Shown one piece after another: positions 10,064 to 17,846 of a stretch of 64,000 nt of DNA. This stretch comes from Durusdinium trenchii (lineage: Eukaryota; Sar; Dinophyceae; Suessiales; Symbiodiniaceae). A program made the position numbers and the translations under genes. Below the pieces are notes generated by a model. It ran no database searches and had not been told where the DNA came from. It saw nothing but the letters and a program-made list of their open reading frames with translations. Location: positions 736,071 through 800,070 of the forward strand of contig CAXAMN010029027.1 of assembly GCA_963970005.1 (NCBI GenBank). The letters are read 5' to 3'. Positions within the stretch are counted from its first letter, which is position 1, and each line of letters begins with the position of its first letter.

Positions 10064-11325
10064 AAAATGGTCCCCAGCTCCCGAGACTGCTTGTAGGCGC
10101 CATGTCTCTCCAGGTAGGCCAGGAAAGACAGGCCTGCATCCTTTGCAGCCTCCTCCGTTGTAGGAACTGGCTTTGAGGGATTCATCTTCCTGGACAGCTG
10201 CTGCAGGAATGCAAGCCAGTACTGACTTTGGCGCAAGGCCAGGTCTGTCTGCATTCTTTCTCTCCTGGCAACGCCTCTTGTAGAAGAAGAACTTCCCGAC
10301 AGGCCTCCTGCTTGCAGATCCACCAAAGGGTCCGACGCATGACCCGCCAAGTGCGAGACCAAAGTGGTCAGAGCCGTGCTTTGCTGGGCTAACGCACTGA
10401 GCATGGGATGAGTCTCTATCTGCGCTGGAAAGAGATCTCGTGGTTCCTCTGGTATGAACGGGTCTGGTAGTTCTAAGGCCCCTTGAGCCGGGGGAGCTTT
10501 TCTGGTCTTGGGCGGTGGCCCCACCATTGCGGCTACCTTCTTTGCTGTGGCTTCCTTGGGATGACCTAGGTGGGCAAAGCCTTGCCCCAGGGCCGGAAGC
10601 TGTGGGTATGCATGTCTGCTGACGCCAGGCGATTGTCCTCCGGCAGGCTCTGCATATGTGACAGCCGCCTTGGCGGGCTCTGTAGGTGCTTGACGTTGCA
10701 ATGCCATCAGGGCCTCCACCTGTGAGGAGAGGGATGCTACCTGCTCCGCCAGGACTGCATTTGTGATCTTCTTGGGGGTGGCCTTCTTCGCAGCCGCTTT
10801 TGAGCGTACAGGAGTTTCTGCCGGCTCTTCTCGAGCCGAGTAAAAATTTAGCCTGCCCTGATCTTCTTCTCCCATCCAGGCTTTGGCAGCGGCAACCAGA
10901 GAGGCAGCTGTAGGCAGTGCTAGGGGAAACTGATCATCAAAAGGATGAATCGTCTCCAGTGAATCCGTCACTGGATCATACTCCCTAAGAGCCTGCAGTG
11001 CCTGGTTCGACACATCCACCAAGAGGACCAGGATCTCCTGGTCTATCATGACCTCTTGGCCATTCTCATCTTCCTCGCTGAGCTGAGCGACACATGTGTG
11101 GGAAGGCCCCAAAAGTTCGTGCTCGTCTGCATGTGCTGCTGTCTCCAAAGCTTCATTCGAAAATGACTCCACTGGTAGTGCAACCAAAAATCCCCCGTCC
11201 CTCTGCAGGACAGGTATAGCGAAAACCTGCAAATTTCCTCCGGTTTTTGAAACCTCCGAAGGGATTGAGAACACTAGGAGATTTGGGTCCCCTACTTCCG
11301 CGAGGCGGAGGCTGGACCTTTGCAT
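9649..11325 (-). CDS. Gag-like ORF2 of the recombinase element
   Basis: 558-aa frame starting at an ATG that overlaps the previous ORF by 34 nt. The N-terminal part is acidic (QLSEEDENGQEVMID). A heptad-rich stretch follows (VLAEQVASLSSQVEALMALQ), then a Pro/Ala linker, then a helical C-terminal domain with YLAFLERHGAYKQSRELGT-like composition and repeated acidic/aromatic helices. The tail is very basic (KKPKGGGG), suitable for nucleic-acid binding. No zinc knuckle is seen. Position before pol and composition support a capsid/nucleocapsid role, as in other DIRS-group elements; the sequence alone does not prove it. Confidence 0.65.
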   Translation of the reverse strand: MQRSSLRLAEVGDPNLLVFSIPSEVSKTGGNLQVFAIPVLQRDGGFLVALPVESFSNEALETAAHADEHELLGPSHTCVAQLSEEDENGQEVMIDQEILVLLVDVSNQALQALREYDPVTDSLETIHPFDDQFPLALPTAASLVAAAKAWMGEEDQGRLNFYSAREEPAETPVRSKAAAKKATPKKITNAVLAEQVASLSSQVEALMALQRQAPTEPAKAAVTYAEPAGGQSPGVSRHAYPQLPALGQGFAHLGHPKEATAKKVAAMVGPPPKTRKAPPAQGALELPDPFIPEEPRDLFPAQIETHPMLSALAQQSTALTTLVSHLAGHASDPLVDLQAGGLSGSSSSTRGVARRERMQTDLALRQSQYWLAFLQQLSRKMNPSKPVPTTEEAAKDAGLSFLAYLERHGAYKQSRELGTILWVLGYIIDAAIAQDFDGVKEHLALFAAALDQAALDQSWTTAFLVTLVEEPPPVLFAEKGTPLSVAKPFTPLMPAVWGGVLLAYLKDIDIMTSKKQEGGGRKTGQQTSQEQKDGEASPKRRPRFPKKPKGGGGSQTQA

Positions 11326-11915
11326 CGCTTCAGTGGAGGCACGCAGATGCGTGCGCCCACGCAGAACACTTGCACCTCGAATGATGGGAAATCCTCAATG
11401 ATAGCTGTGTCGTCCTGAACTGCCAAGGCACGGAGGGCTTCACGCTTGGTGGTTGTCCTAAGAGCTTGACTAAGTCCCAGACCCCGGATGACTACGAAAT
11501 GAGCGCTCGGGAGCGCAGGCACCGCGTCTGCTGGTCTATAGTGCAGCCCGGTCACTCTGGCCACCCAGGCCAGATGTCCCTGAGTGAAAGCCCTCTGAGC
11601 TCGTTCCAGGGGGGAAGTAGATGCAACTGACTTCAACCTCTCCTGACACAAATCCGACAGGTACCTAGGCACGGAGGGTATCGGCTGTGCCTGCGGGACC
11701 TGACTTGCGCCTGGGTAGGGGAATTCCAGGTCTGACACCCCAAGGGGCAGGTTCCCTTCCTCGATCACCTCCCACTCTAAATCCTCGTTCGCTGAACCTT
11801 CCAGCTCGTTCAATCGCTGGGCCAACTGCTTGACTCTCTCTCCTATGGATGCAAGATCCTCAGAAGCTTTGAGCAACTCAGCACGAAGCGGAGCTAACGA
11901 AGCCTTAGTGCTCAT
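11292..11915 (-). CDS. ORF1 of the recombinase element, coiled-coil protein
   Basis: 207-aa frame from an ATG, first in the element after a leader of about 250 nt. Residues 1-40 form a clear heptad pattern (LAPLRAELLKASEDLASI, then VKQLAQRLNELEG), followed by an acidic segment and a globular part with FVVIRGLGLSQALRTTTKREA. It overlaps the next ORF by 34 nt. No enzyme motif is visible. It could be a separate coat subunit or an N-terminal Gag segment split off by a frameshift. Confidence 0.6.
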   Translation of the reverse strand: MSTKASLAPLRAELLKASEDLASIGERVKQLAQRLNELEGSANEDLEWEVIEEGNLPLGVSDLEFPYPGASQVPQAQPIPSVPRYLSDLCQERLKSVASTSPLERAQRAFTQGHLAWVARVTGLHYRPADAVPALPSAHFVVIRGLGLSQALRTTTKREALRALAVQDDTAIIEDFPSFEVQVFCVGARICVPPLKRCKGPASASRK

Positions 11916-12162
11916 GCAAGTACCCCCTCAACCTATTCGAAGCCCGGCGCACGACCGGCGACTGAGAAATCCAAGGCCGGAAAGCAGGTAAATGCCAAAG
12001 AAAGAGACAACCACAGATGGAAACCAGGGATATGCAAACCAGGATACCTGTAGCAAATCCAAAGACGAACGGGGCGAGAACGCTCGGATGACAGTGAGCT
12101 GGGCAAGCGAGGTATGTGGAAGCCTGCAAGAGGGTGACGAGACCCCCTACCCAGTGTTCCAT

Positions 12163-12206
12163 GAAGCTTGAGAAGACGAGTTGCGGCGTTCGTGGATATT
12201 CGATCA
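12163..12206 (-). repeat. A1 terminal repeat of the recombinase element
   Basis: 44 bp identical to A2 at 4682-4725, from GAAGCTTGAGAAGACG to GGATATTCGATCA on the plus strand. It marks the 5' end of the element in its own orientation; viral sequence starts at 12207. Confidence 0.9.
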
Positions 12207-12746
12207 ACCACGATGTCTGAAGTCATAAATCGCTCCATTCTCTGGCAACCACCAAACTTATGTTTTCCTATTATAAGTCATCATTTCAAGGTCGTTAAAG
12301 TTTTTGAGGATGTGGTAGGTATATCTCCAGTTCTTCTTTACATATGATTTGATTGCCTGTAGATATAGTTTATTGTGCTTAAACCTTTCCTTCAGTTCCG
12401 GCGTTTCCATCAACCTGTCTATTTCCCTTCTCATCACTCTCACGTTTGTTCTGTTAGTGTCGCTTAAAAAGATGGGTGATGGCATCTCTGTTTGGAAGAA
12501 ATATATTTGTCTTCCAGTTGTTGTTAGTGGTTCAGTGTGCTTTAGGTAATGGTGTATTCTTTTCGATTGGTTTTCTTCCTTTATGTATTCCTTTTCCTTG
12601 AATATCAAGTTATTACATTTGAAACAGTGGGTGTTGTAATCACATATCATATCACAAATTCCCACGGGGAAAATATTGTTCAATAGAACCTTGACGTTGG
12701 CACTTTCATGTTTACAACATCTACAGTTTCCATATGTAAATAGCAT
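12207..12746 (-). pseudogene. N-terminal part of viral zinc-finger gene, interrupted
   Basis: From ATG at 12746 a 162-codon frame runs to TAA at 12258-12260; the same frame is open for 17 more codons to the retroelement border at 12207 and is in phase with 4465-4590. Cysteine pairs suggest a zinc-binding N-terminus (CRCCKHE near residue 9; CDMIC then CFKC near 32-45). The rest is basic and helical (RREIDRLMETPELKERF). Two lesions are visible: the in-frame TAA, which one C-to-T change from CAA would explain, and the 7.6-kb insertion. Function unknown; a DNA-binding role is only suggested by the cysteines. Confidence 0.6.
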
Positions 12747-12796
12747 CTCTTAATACATATAGCCAATTTTTCTTTAAGTAGTTTTTGGTGGCTGGT

Positions 12797-13278
12797 TCAT
12801 TTTTCGGGTTCCGGTTGGTTTTCCTTTTTCCTTTCCTCATCTTCCAGTTCTTTTATCACCATATCAATTTCGTGTAGTCCTTCGTTTGCCTTTCTTCCAT
12901 TCGCCAAGTTCCTCAACCTCTCAAGGTCTTTTACGCCTTTCCTCTCATCGGGTGGTAGGCTTTAAGGTGTTCCTTCATCTCTTTCAAGTCAAAGTATGTA
13001 TCCTCCTCTTCATCATCACTGACATCGTTTTCAAAAAACTTTCTCATTCTCACCTTGTCCATCTCTAAAAGTGTGTTTTCCATAGCCTGGAATATCATTT
13101 GTCTCTTTCCACACTTCCCGCACATATTCACGAAGGTCTTTAACAAATAAGTCCGGTTCGGTTCTTTCCATTCATTCAAGGAAATAACTTCAGTCATTAT
13201 CCGACATCCACAGTCAAATTTGGTCATCTTTGCTTTCTTACCTTTATATTTCATTTTTTCTTTAAGTATATTTTTCAT
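12797..13278 (-). pseudogene. Viral zinc-ribbon protein with a frameshift
   Basis: Starts with a Lys-rich N-terminus at 13278. Cysteines in FDCGCRIM and CGKCGKRQ form a plausible zinc ribbon (residues ~22-60), followed by an acidic DVSDDEEEDTYFDLKEMKEH. That frame stops at 12931, but a shifted frame from about 12955 continues with KGVKDLERLRNLANGRK and ends in a charged tail at TGA 12797-12799. A one-base indel near 12955 is the simplest explanation. It is divergent from the integrase gene, whose ATG is only 35 nt away, so the two probably shared a promoter region in 13279-13313. No family is recognised. Confidence 0.55.
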
Positions 13279-13313
13279 TATTTAAGAAAATCTTAAAATC
13301 TAAGACTATAATA

Positions 13314-14261
13314 ATGGCAAGAAGATTGACAAAAGAACAAATAATAAGCAATGTCTATTTCGATTTGGAAAAGGGTTTCGGGTGAATCCAAGACACCCTA
13401 AAACAAGCGAAAGAACAAGACCCATCCATAACGAGGGTAGATGTAGAAACTTTTATGAAAAACAGCCCAACAAACAGATTAGAGGTTATAGAGGTTCAAA
13501 CTCATACACCGCTCCGTTCTCAAGGTTTGAGTATCAAATTGACATAATGCCTATGAAGCCTTTAACCAAAGTTCCGGAGGCAAAAATACCAATGAAGAAT
13601 TCCGAGCCACCCTGTGCTTTAGTCGTTATGGATATATTCAGTAAGATGGGCGACGTCGTGCCAATGAAGCAGAGAGACGGAGAAACGGTCTTACCAGCGT
13701 TGAAGCAAAGTTTTAAGAAGATGGGTTTTCCAATGAGTATATATTCCGATGATGACGGAGCATTTCAAACAGTAGTGTCAAAGTTCTTTAAAGACGAAGC
13801 CATCAATCACATCATCACAAGAGCACACGCTAATGTCGTGGAACGTTTCATCAGGACACTTAAAAATATGATACACGACAGGGTCAGATTTAATAAGGCA
13901 GGATGGACAAGTATGCTTCCACTCGTCTTGAAGAAATACAACAGCACCAAACACTCGTCCACGAAACTCACACCCAATGAAGCCCACGACGACAAGAACC
14001 ATATGGATGTAAAGGTAAATCTGACAAGAGAAAAGAACACGAGGAAGTATGAGGAGATTAAAGAAAACGATACAGTCAAAATCTTCACCAAAGGAAGAGG
14101 CAACTACACCGACAGGAAAGAATACAATAGCAAATTGTCTAAAGAAAACTACAAAGTGAGAAAGATAGAATACGACACGACGGGAAACAGAACTTTCCAA
14201 CTGGAAGGATTGAATAAACCCTTCCTTCGCCACGAGATACTAAAAGGTTTGATAGTATCTC
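13314..14261 (+). pseudogene. Retroviral-type DDE integrase of the polinton-like virus
   Basis: The likely start is ATG 13314. The frame meets TGA at 13383-13385 and needs a frame change at about 13455-13480, where the main open frame takes over. The catalytic core is clear: first Asp in LVVMDIFSKMGD, second in YSDDDGAF, Glu in HANVVERFIRT, matching the D,D-35-E pattern of the rve family. The C-terminal part (ENDTVKIFTKGR, then YKVRKIEYDTTGNRTFQLEG) resembles the small beta-barrel/chromo-like tail of polinton integrases. It would integrate viral DNA. The frame does not stop cleanly at its expected end; it runs through the hairpin at 14234-14261 into the antisense of the methyltransferase. The nonsense codon and frameshift make this copy inactive. 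Confidence 0.85.
14234..14261. terminator. Bidirectional hairpin between convergent integrase and methyltransferase
   Basis: Perfect 9-bp stem GAGATACTA / TAGTATCTC with a 10-nt loop, lying exactly where the two convergent viral genes meet. One palindrome could serve both transcripts. Confidence 0.6.
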
Positions 14262-14842
14262 ATAAATCAGTTCTTCCGGTATTCTGTATAGTTCATCCTG
14301 TGTCTTCTTCCTTTGTTCCTTCCACCTTCCTTTACACGGTAGTCTCTTTGCTGTCTCTTTATGCCTGTTGCCTATCATGCTATTACAGTCTTTCTTACAT
14401 AAGGGTCTGGGTTTCCAACTCTTCAAGTTCGTCCATAATCTGGTGCGCTTCCTATAATCGAAACCATATTTACAATAATCAACATCATAGTAATCAAAAT
14501 CTTTCATAAAGTCCTGTTCCTTCAAAAGTCCCGTGTGTGGATTTTCTATGAGAAATATTCTCGGTTGAAAGTAGTTAATGATTTCAATAGTGTTCTTAAC
14601 AATGCTATTGGCATAATCTATGTGTCTAACTCCTGACGTTTTTGCTCTGCTATATTCAGTGCAAGGAGGCGATGCCCACATTATATCAAAGTCTTTGTCA
14701 CACTTTGAATAATCCCATTGTAATATATCTTACAGTAATTGATATTAGCGTTCTTCAAATCTAACGAGATGACACTAAAACCGAACTCACGAGCAACTCT
14801 ACCAACACTGCCTGTTCCACTAAATAACTCCAATAGTTTCAT
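14240..14842 (-). pseudogene. C5 cytosine DNA methyltransferase of the virus, frameshifted
   Basis: ATG at 14842 opens with motif I (MKLLELFSGTGSVGRVA). At about 14725-14740 the frame must shift by one to reach motif IV (IMWASPPCTEYS, catalytic Cys) and motif VI (FLIENPHTG). The rest (YCKYGFDYRKRTRLWTN; LYRIPEELIYEIL near the end) matches the compact C5 methyltransferases of large and small DNA viruses. It would methylate cytosine in DNA, for example to mark viral DNA. No clean stop is seen; the frame continues to 14139 antisense to the integrase. The frameshift predicts an inactive product. It lies 33 nt after the AT-hook gene, separated by a strong hairpin. Confidence 0.8.
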
Positions 14843-14875
14843 ATTAAAACTCTATAGATTTTAATATGAAACTAT
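14833..14875 (-). terminator. 17-bp hairpin between the AT-hook gene and methyltransferase
   Basis: Perfect 17-bp arms (14833-14849 and 14859-14875, ATAGTTTCATATTAAAA and inverse) around a 9-nt loop. It spans from the end of the upstream gene (stop at 14875) through the methyltransferase start codon (14840-14842). It is likely a transcript end for the upstream gene; the overlap with the next start codon is unusual. Confidence 0.6.
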
Positions 14876-15210
14876 CATATCAAAATATCTTTCCCCTCTT
14901 CCACATCCTTAACGATTTGGTAGTATTCAAGCGTCTGCTCTTTGGGTTGAGTAATTTTACATTTGTTAATCCACTCCAAGTATTGTTTCCTCTTCTCATC
15001 CCACGAACCAACGGGTCTTCCTATCTGCCTCTTTTCACATATTGTATCCATCCTTTCCTTATCATCCTTCTTCTCCTCCTTTTTAGGTTCAGGGAGTCTC
15101 CTCAATGGTCTTCAAAGTCTCCATTATGGTTTTTTTATGTTCTTATTACACCTGTTTAGTTTGTTTGTCAGTTCTGCCAGTTTGTCAGTGTTCTCGTCCA
15201 TATCACTCAT
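14875..15210 (-). pseudogene. Viral AT-hook-like protein, frameshifted
   Basis: ATG 15210 starts an acidic, heptad-like N-terminus (DENTDKLAELTNKLNRC). An A7 run near 15130 and a CCC run near 15095 each coincide with a frame change; the third segment contains the AT-hook-like RQIGRPVGSWDEKRK and ends at TGA 14875-14877. Reading all three segments gives a protein of roughly 110 aa. GRP cores of this type bind the minor groove of AT-rich DNA. The copia element lies 16 bp upstream of the start, so the original promoter has been displaced. Confidence 0.5.
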
Positions 15211-15225
15211 ATACTTAGTTATATA

Positions 15226-15346
15226 TGAAAGCGGGAAGCGCCCTTTCTTCAAATGGGGATTGAGCCTATATCCGGCGATTGCGGATTCTCGGTTTGTGCG
15301 TGTCGTGTCTGAGTGGATGTCTATGACGTTCCATGAGATTCTAACA
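15226..15346 (-). repeat. 3' LTR of the copia element
   Basis: 121 bp, identical to 22231-22351. It is unusually short for a copia LTR. The last codons of the downstream ORF run into it. Confidence 0.93.
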
Positions 15347-17846
15347 TGCTCCCTCCACTCAGACACCAAACACAAAACTTTACTTCCATGCCCCCTTGCC
15401 AGTGGAGGCATCTGGGGGAAAAATGGATCTTTGATCCCACCTTCGTCATGCGAAAACTGTTCATGTTTTGCAAACACTCTTTGGTCGAGCTTCTGCTCTG
15501 CAGTTGCAGCTCTTGACCAAATTCTAAAATTCTCTCTTTCAGTTCTCGTACTTGTTCTTCCAATTCTTCGATGTAGGTGTCTTTCAAAAAGCACTCGTTC
15601 TGCATCCTGTTCATCTCTTTCTCACACTTCTCCAAACCAAGTTGCTCTGGCCCGATCGATGCCTGAGCTTCTTTCTCAAAGGTCACCTTGACCTTCACCG
15701 TGAACAGCTCTCGCACATACTTCAGGAAGGAGTTGCTCGTGCCATGCATGAACTCAGTCATATAGACCCGCAGCCACTGACAAATGCTCAAGGCTCCTAT
15801 GCATGCACACAAGCACATAGTGAACCACATCCAATCGAGGCCACTTTCATAGCTCTTTTCCTCTGTGGTTGAACCAGCTGCTTTGTCCAGCGTCGACAAG
15901 AGCATCAGCAAGCAAATCCTCACATCTTTAGACTTGCCAATCTTCTTCATGCTCTGCTTCATCTTGTAGCCCTCTTCGATCTCCTTGTACTCGTTCTCTC
16001 CAACACGTGTGCCAATCGCATCCACCATCTTCAACATGTAGAGTAATCCCACAAACCTCTTTCGCGACAGGTTCTTTGTCCCGAGATCTGCTGAATTGAT
16101 CTCTGTGGGGATCGGCGCCACGGACAGGATTTTCTCTTTCTCCTTTTGCTGGATCCATAGGAGTGCCGCATCAAGATGTCTCACTCTTCCGATGCCCTGT
16201 CTCTGTGCCATTGCTCTCGCAGCTGAGCTATCAGACCTGACCTTCATCACACAGTTGCCGCCAGTGATCTTGTTCCACAAGTGTCGGATCAAGAGTCCAT
16301 CGCTGCATCCTCCGACCATGGCCACAAATTCAGACTCGCCTGAAGAAAGCGAAATTGCCTTCTGAGCACGGACTTTCGACTCCATGAGATTTCCGTCCAG
16401 GAAAATCTGGAAGGAAGTTGTCGATTTGCGGTCATTCTTGTTGCCAGCATAGTCTGCGTCTGTGACCACTTCCAGCAAGTGTTCTTCTTGGTCTTCCACT
16501 TCTTCTGCTTCTCTCATGTCCAGGACGGATTGTCCTTTTGCCCTGAGGTCAATCCTCACTCCATAGCCGCCAGTGCCGAACATGTAGGAGCAAATATGCC
16601 AGGCATTCTCCATTGACTGCCTCGTGGGTTTGGCCATTTGTCTGGCAAGACATTGAATGCCAAACTGGGCGTCTGGTCTCTCTCCGGCCATGTACATCAA
16701 GCGTCCCACGATGCTCCTGAACTTGGTCACTTCTTCACCTTGCAAAGGTTCTGAGTCATCTCTTTTGCCATAGTTGGAGTGCAACGGAGTCTTCCTGTAG
16801 AACTTCGTGTATAGGTCAACATCTTTCTCAAAGCTGTCATATTGCTTCCGGTCGCATCTGATGTCACAGCATGTTGATGTCAGCTCAAACTGCCTCTTCA
16901 GGTAGTAGAACTTGCTCCCTAGGGCAAATGGTCCTTTCTCTTCGACGTTCCACCGTTTCTCATCCTTCAGGTAGATGACAAACTCCCTGACCTTGTCTTC
17001 TCGACCCACAATGAACACGTCATCGACATGCACGGTCAGGTACAGCAAATTTGCAATGAACATCAAAGTCGGTTGCATGCTGTCTTGCTCCATGCCATAC
17101 TCTATGCATGTAGTGGAAAACAGATTGAACCATTGTGCTGCCGCAGTACGCTGTCCTGGTAGGCAACGGATCAGCTTGAAGATTCGATCATTCACCTGCA
17201 CAAAGGCATTTTCAGCATGTGGTTGTGGAGACATGAGAAATGCATCCTTCACATCTAGTGTCATAGCCACAAAATGTCGGTGTACATTCACCAGCATGTG
17301 TACCAGCAGCTTCGGAATCACCATCAGTGATGTCGGCGCAAAGGTCTGCTCGATGTCGACTGAACTGCGAAATTGTCGAGCTACCAGTCTTGCCCTGCGG
17401 AACCAACCTATTTGTTCTAGCCGATGTTTCCAGCACATGACTTCTTTGGTGCTTATGACATAACCGTCGGTGTCTTCCACCTCCTGACGATTCGTCTCCA
17501 CCATGGCTGGAATCTGTAGCATTCTGTTGATCTCCTTTTCCTTTGCCTCCTTGTCGAGTCTCTCAAGTTCTTCCTCGCTCACTTCTGGAGGATCATCATC
17601 CTCATCACCACCATAGTTGTAGAACTCCTCTTCAATCTCGCCTGGTAGGAGGTCTGGATCAACCTCTTCATCTCCATGCACTTCTATGGCTTCTACACCT
17701 GCATATCGGCGGGTATAGTTGCGCTGTTGGAGAACCTCTTGGTGATGACTCAACAGTCCTTGCTTCTGAGGTTGCCATTGAAGGTAATGCCACACCAGAC
17801 ATCTTTGATTTCTTCTCTTCACTCTCCACGTTCTCATCCTCTTCAA
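15321..17846 (-). CDS. Copia Pol, RT and RNase H part with a C-terminal extension
   Basis: 841-codon frame; the reading-compatible part begins near 17745 after an inferred +1 shift from the upstream frame. RT: FVAMTLDVKDAFLMSP, then the catalytic LTVHVDDVFIVGRE (~17000-17040). RNase H: VVTDADYAGN and SLSSGESEFVAM (~16330-16470). After the normal end of RNase H (LGTKNLSRKRFVGLL) the frame goes on for about 210 residues with a hydrophobic segment (WFTMCLCACIGALSICQWL, around 15800) and a coiled coil (IEELEEQVRELKERILEF, around 15560), ending inside the LTR. RT and RNase H copy the element RNA into DNA; the extension has no recognised function. Confidence 0.88.
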   Translation of the reverse strand: MKRMRTWRVKRRNQRCLVWHYLQWQPQKQGLLSHHQEVLQQRNYTRRYAGVEAIEVHGDEEVDPDLLPGEIEEEFYNYGGDEDDDPPEVSEEELERLDKEAKEKEINRMLQIPAMVETNRQEVEDTDGYVISTKEVMCWKHRLEQIGWFRRARLVARQFRSSVDIEQTFAPTSLMVIPKLLVHMLVNVHRHFVAMTLDVKDAFLMSPQPHAENAFVQVNDRIFKLIRCLPGQRTAAAQWFNLFSTTCIEYGMEQDSMQPTLMFIANLLYLTVHVDDVFIVGREDKVREFVIYLKDEKRWNVEEKGPFALGSKFYYLKRQFELTSTCCDIRCDRKQYDSFEKDVDLYTKFYRKTPLHSNYGKRDDSEPLQGEEVTKFRSIVGRLMYMAGERPDAQFGIQCLARQMAKPTRQSMENAWHICSYMFGTGGYGVRIDLRAKGQSVLDMREAEEVEDQEEHLLEVVTDADYAGNKNDRKSTTSFQIFLDGNLMESKVRAQKAISLSSGESEFVAMVGGCSDGLLIRHLWNKITGGNCVMKVRSDSSAARAMAQRQGIGRVRHLDAALLWIQQKEKEKILSVAPIPTEINSADLGTKNLSRKRFVGLLYMLKMVDAIGTRVGENEYKEIEEGYKMKQSMKKIGKSKDVRICLLMLLSTLDKAAGSTTEEKSYESGLDWMWFTMCLCACIGALSICQWLRVYMTEFMHGTSNSFLKYVRELFTVKVKVTFEKEAQASIGPEQLGLEKCEKEMNRMQNECFLKDTYIEELEEQVRELKERILEFGQELQLQSRSSTKECLQNMNSFRMTKVGSKIHFSPRCLHWQGGMEVKFCVWCLSGGSMLESHGTS
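15347..15363 (-). other. Polypurine tract
   Basis: On the minus strand GAGTGGAGGGAGCA directly precedes the 3' LTR, the position and composition expected of the plus-strand primer. Confidence 0.7.

Larger units (their letters stand above)
4591..12206 (-). mobile_element. Tyrosine-recombinase retrotransposon (Ngaro/DIRS-like) with split direct repeats
   Basis: A 7616-bp minus-strand element. Its three overlapping reading frames encode a coiled-coil protein, a Gag-like protein and a polyprotein with reverse transcriptase, RNase H, methyltransferase and tyrosine-recombinase domains. The ends are not LTRs. Read on the minus strand, they form A1 (12206-12163), coding region, B1 (4823-4726), A2 (4725-4682), B2 (4654-4591), the split-direct-repeat layout described for Ngaro and PAT elements. 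There is no target-site duplication: the viral frame is in phase across the empty site. All coding frames are open over long distances, so the insertion appears fairly young relative to the host virus gene it interrupts. Confidence 0.85.

Noticed and set aside
4591..12206. Interpretation as an LTR retrotransposon
   Set aside because: No LTRs, no DDE integrase and no target duplication; split direct repeats and a tyrosine recombinase are present instead.
14262..14509. Extension of the integrase frame beyond the hairpin
   Set aside because: This part is antisense to conserved methyltransferase sequence, so it is an accidental read-through caused by loss of the stop.
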